DNA from: Bos javanicus
Lineage: Eukaryota > Chordata > Mammalia > Artiodactyla > Bovidae
Length of the DNA stretch: 64,000 nt
NCBI RefSeq assembly: GCF_032452875.1
Contig: NC_083875.1
Span: 78,638,178 to 78,702,177, forward strand
Direction: 5' to 3'
The notes under the pieces are model-generated. The model made no database searches. It saw only the letters and a list, made by a program, of their open reading frames with translations, and was not told the DNA's origin. Position numbers and translations under genes: made by a program. Below are positions 61,526 to 64,000 of this stretch, piece after piece; position 1 is the first letter of the stretch; each line of letters opens with the position of its first letter.

Positions 61526-61689
61526 GTGTGCCCATCCTCATCTCCCTGGTGTGCCCATCCTCACCTTCCTAGTGCGCCCATCCTCATCTCCCTATTGTGC
61601 CCATCCTCACCTCCCTAGTGCGCCCATCCTCACCTCCCTAGTGTGCCCATCCTCACCTCCCTAGTGTGCCCATCCTCACCTCTCTAGTG
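61526..61689. repeat. 23-bp minisatellite, about seven copies
   Basis: Tandem copies of a 23-base unit near GTGCCCATCCTCACCTCCC with TAGT after it. Copies vary mainly at GTG/GCG, CACC/CATC and AGT/TGT/GGT. The unit is C-rich on this strand. There are no spacer-like unique segments, so it is not a CRISPR-like array. Confidence 0.93.
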
Positions 61690-62150
61690 CTATGCTCTCC
61701 AGCCTTAGGAAGAAACTTGCTGCCCAGAACTGCTTCATCCCAGCTTTGGCTTTGTCCTCACTTATCTGGGGGCTTGGGCTTGCCCAGAGAAGAGGACCCC
61801 CGGACTCTGTCACTTGACTACAGGAGCTTTTTAGACTTGGCCTTTTTAGGAGAAAACTGAGTCAGTGTTAGGTTCCTAGAGAGGGTGGGTGTATAATATA
61901 ATATAAGCTGCCTCAGGTGTCTAAGCTGTCTCCCCTCACCTTCCCATTTGCAGTGGGACCCAGAGATATGCCTCTAGAGACAAACACATCTCTTGCCCTT
62001 ACCCCTAACATTTTTGCAGTTGTTATTCAGCCCCCTCAATATTTAGATATGCTATTTTCAGGTTTACTCTATGTTTCACTGAAAAAGTACTATCCTCTAT
62101 GAACACTGGGGTCTTTTGACTTTGGTCACACTTGCCAAGGAATTATAAAT

Positions 62151-62304
62151 CAGGATTTCTCAGCCTTTAATGAGAGATGAGATCTCCTGGGGATCCTGTT
62201 AAATGCGGATTCTGATTCCATGATCTGGAGAAGGGCCTGACAATCTGCATTTCTAATGAGCTTCCAGATGGTGCTGCAAATCCATGGACCACACTTGAGT
62301 AGTG
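62151..62304 (+). mobile_element. MER5A-like hAT element
   Basis: CAGGATTTCTCAGCC at the start, GGGATCCTGTTAAATGCGGATTCTGATTC and GGGCCTGACAATCTGCATTTCTAATGAGC in the middle, and GGACCACACTTGAGTAG at the end match MER5A order. Confidence 0.8.
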
Positions 62305-62507
62305 AAGGCAGTTCATTTACTTCTTCCTTGCAAACTCTGGCAAGGGTTGGGGAGGGGCAGTGTGAACACTGGAAGGACTATTCAGGCATTCATTGAGCTT
62401 ACCTCACTGACTGTCCAAGGGTATTAACTAGGAATAATAAAAACATGGAGTAGTTGTTGCACAGAGAAGCACTCTGATTGGTTTTACCCAAAAGCAGGAT
62501 GGCTCAG

Positions 62508-62732
62508 GGCTTATGGGATGGCTGAGTGGTAAAGAAACTGCCTGCCTATGCAGCAGATGCAGGAGGCTCGGGTCTGATAACTGGGTCAAGAAGATTCCCT
62601 GGAGTAGGAAATGGCAACCCACTCCAGTATTTTTGCTTGGGGAATTCCCTGGTCAGAGGAGCCTGGTGGACTATAGTCCATGAGGTCAAAAAAGTCGGAC
62701 ATAACTTAGCGACTAAGCAACAACAATAACAT
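62508..62732 (+). mobile_element. Bov-tA SINE
   Basis: A plus-strand tRNA-like part (ATGGCTGAGTGGTAAAGAAACTGCC), a Bov-A body (GGAAATGGCAACCCACTCCAG) and an ACTAAGCAACAACAATAAC tail. Confidence 0.9.
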
Positions 62733-63799
62733 GATGACTTAAGGAGGCTTAGGAGAGTGAATAAGTAGAGATGGTGGTGCAGGCACACGCATAGAAAGCA
62801 AGGGGCTATCTGCAGATTCTCCAAAGAGTCTTCTGTATCCTATTTAGCTTATGGGTCAAAAATAAGACTTGTCTAAGATGAAATTGATCTATTATGTGGC
62901 TGTCACTGGAATTCAGTCCCACATATAGAAAAGTTGCTTCATGAACATGAATGTGTGTGGAGACTGAGTGGAGATTAGAAGTGGAGAGGGTGCCCTTTTA
63001 AGCAGAATTCTAACTAGAAATTCACGGCAGAGAGATTGCTTGTGAGGGCCATGTGGAAGAAACCTGGAGCTTTTGCTAGCATCTTCTGATTAGAAAGCAC
63101 AAGTTCCAAGAATATTCAAGGTCAGGTATTATTGTAAACATGAACACATTGATTGTTTAAGAGTAGATTCTCTTATTGAAATCATGACCCGAATGATGAA
63201 TGCTTTAGACTTGGAACAAACCTAGCCAGAGTGCTAGATGATAAAATACGCAGATTTTAAAGCTTTCCATTCTTTAGGCGGTACATAAAGAGTGTCTCTA
63301 TGGCCCACTCATTCAGGAAGAATGTCACAGCTCAAGAATGCTCATTCACACAAGCAGTGGGAGTTAGTGACTTATGCTGCCTCATTCGGGAGCAGTTGTC
63401 TCCTATGCAAAATGTGCGTCAGAAGCAAACTATAAATATTGGAAGAGCTTTCCCCACAGCTTTTCATTTGTGCCATTTTATCCAAAGATTCATGACGTCT
63501 GGATGAACTAGCTCTCCCTACAGCACTTAGAATTGCCCTCGAACTGGCAGATTTAGATTTGGTGTACTTAGGCCAAAGAATGTAGGGTGAGGAAATTTCT
63601 CCAAATGTTATACATTCAGAAAATATAAAGCCCCCCACCCCTACTACTTATTCTTAAGGCTATTTGTCAGGACCCATGTCTTGTCCTGGGAGTGAAAGGC
63701 AGAAAAGTTTTGCCTGCTTTTCTGCCTTAAAAACAGAGAAGGGTATGGTTCTGCTATAGACTCATAATAATCATGATAATTAAGATTTATACTTAAATA

Positions 63800-63995
63800 G
63801 CTCTTTTTGTCTCAAGAGGACTAATGTTAATTAATTACGCCTCCTGAAGCTCCTGAGGAGTTGCCAAGCCAATGCTATTATCCTCTTCTGTCAGATGGAA
63901 GACTCCTTTGTTGTAGAAAAAGGGAAGAGGCTCTCAGTGCTGCAGGCACAGTAGAGATTCAGCCAGAAAAGGACCCAGATGTCTGAACCACTGAT
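63800..63995 (-). mobile_element. MIR-like SINE (old, partial)
   Basis: TGCTATTATCCTCTTCTGTCAGATGGAAGAC, then AAGGACCCAGATGTCTGAACC, fits MIR in reverse. Diverged and at the window edge. Confidence 0.45.
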
Positions 63996-64000
63996 GTTTT

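Larger units (their letters stand above)
55465..64000 (+). other. NTRK2: NTRK2 intron after the D5 exon (partial)
   Basis: Starts at donor GTGAGT, phase 1. The next expected exon, a short juxtamembrane exon beginning with the ANPNYPD segment of human TrkB, is not visible by the window end. The intron contains BOV-A2 copies, an L1 tail, MER5A-like and MIR fragments and a minisatellite. Stretches with nothing I can name: 55740-56935, 57140-57900, 58671-59260, 59810-61310 and 62733-63800. Confidence 0.85.

Noticed and set aside
61526..61689. Regular repeats resembling a CRISPR array
   Set aside because: Units are directly tandem with no unique spacers, in a mammalian intron. It is a minisatellite.
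55465..64000. The short juxtamembrane TrkB exon (ANPNYPD...)
   Set aside because: I looked for its coding sequence after the D5 exon and did not find it. It is probably beyond the window.

Overview
This window is mammalian nuclear DNA from a ruminant, most likely a bovid. The organism call rests on the repeats: BovB (RTE) LINEs, BOV-A2 and Bov-tA SINEs, cetartiodactyl tRNA-derived (CHR-type) SINEs, bovine-type L1 3' ends and a ruminant mariner MITE. I cannot separate cattle, sheep, goat or buffalo by eye.

The only protein-coding gene I can support is NTRK2 (TrkB, the BDNF/NT-4 receptor tyrosine kinase), on the + strand. Seven consecutive internal coding exons are present: 20050-20124, 20237-20308, 24717-24785, 27964-28118, 51964-52100, 52614-52746 and 55159-55464. 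All have canonical AG/GT borders and compatible phases. They encode the ectodomain from the leucine-rich repeats through the LRR C-terminal cap, Ig domain 1 (D4) and Ig domain 2 (D5, the ligand-binding domain), about residues 71-387 in human numbering. The signal peptide/LRR N-cap exon lies upstream of the window. The juxtamembrane, transmembrane and kinase exons lie downstream.

Layout: 1-20049 is intron with SINEs, L1 and BovB fragments, several MIRs and a mariner hairpin. 20050-28118 holds the LRR and LRRCT exons. 28119-51963 is a 23.8 kb intron packed with BovB copies, a 5'-truncated L1 with a 738-codon open ORF2 remnant, a hAT element with a perfect 8-bp duplication, and a long old L1. 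51964-55464 holds the Ig exons. 55465-64000 is intron with BOV-A2 copies, MER5A-like fragments and a 23-bp minisatellite.

I found no previously undescribed gene system. The points worth a second look are: a shifted N-glycosylation sequon in the TrkB LRRCT; a mariner MITE hairpin resembling the ruminant miR-2284/2285 family; two 5'-inverted (twin-primed) LINE insertions; two cases where a Bov-tA SINE sits in the duplicated target site next to a BovB tail; inverted BovB pairs in one intron; and an in-frame intron read-through with an AATAAA after the D5 exon. Comparisons with human TrkB and repeat consensus sequences are from memory, not from a search.
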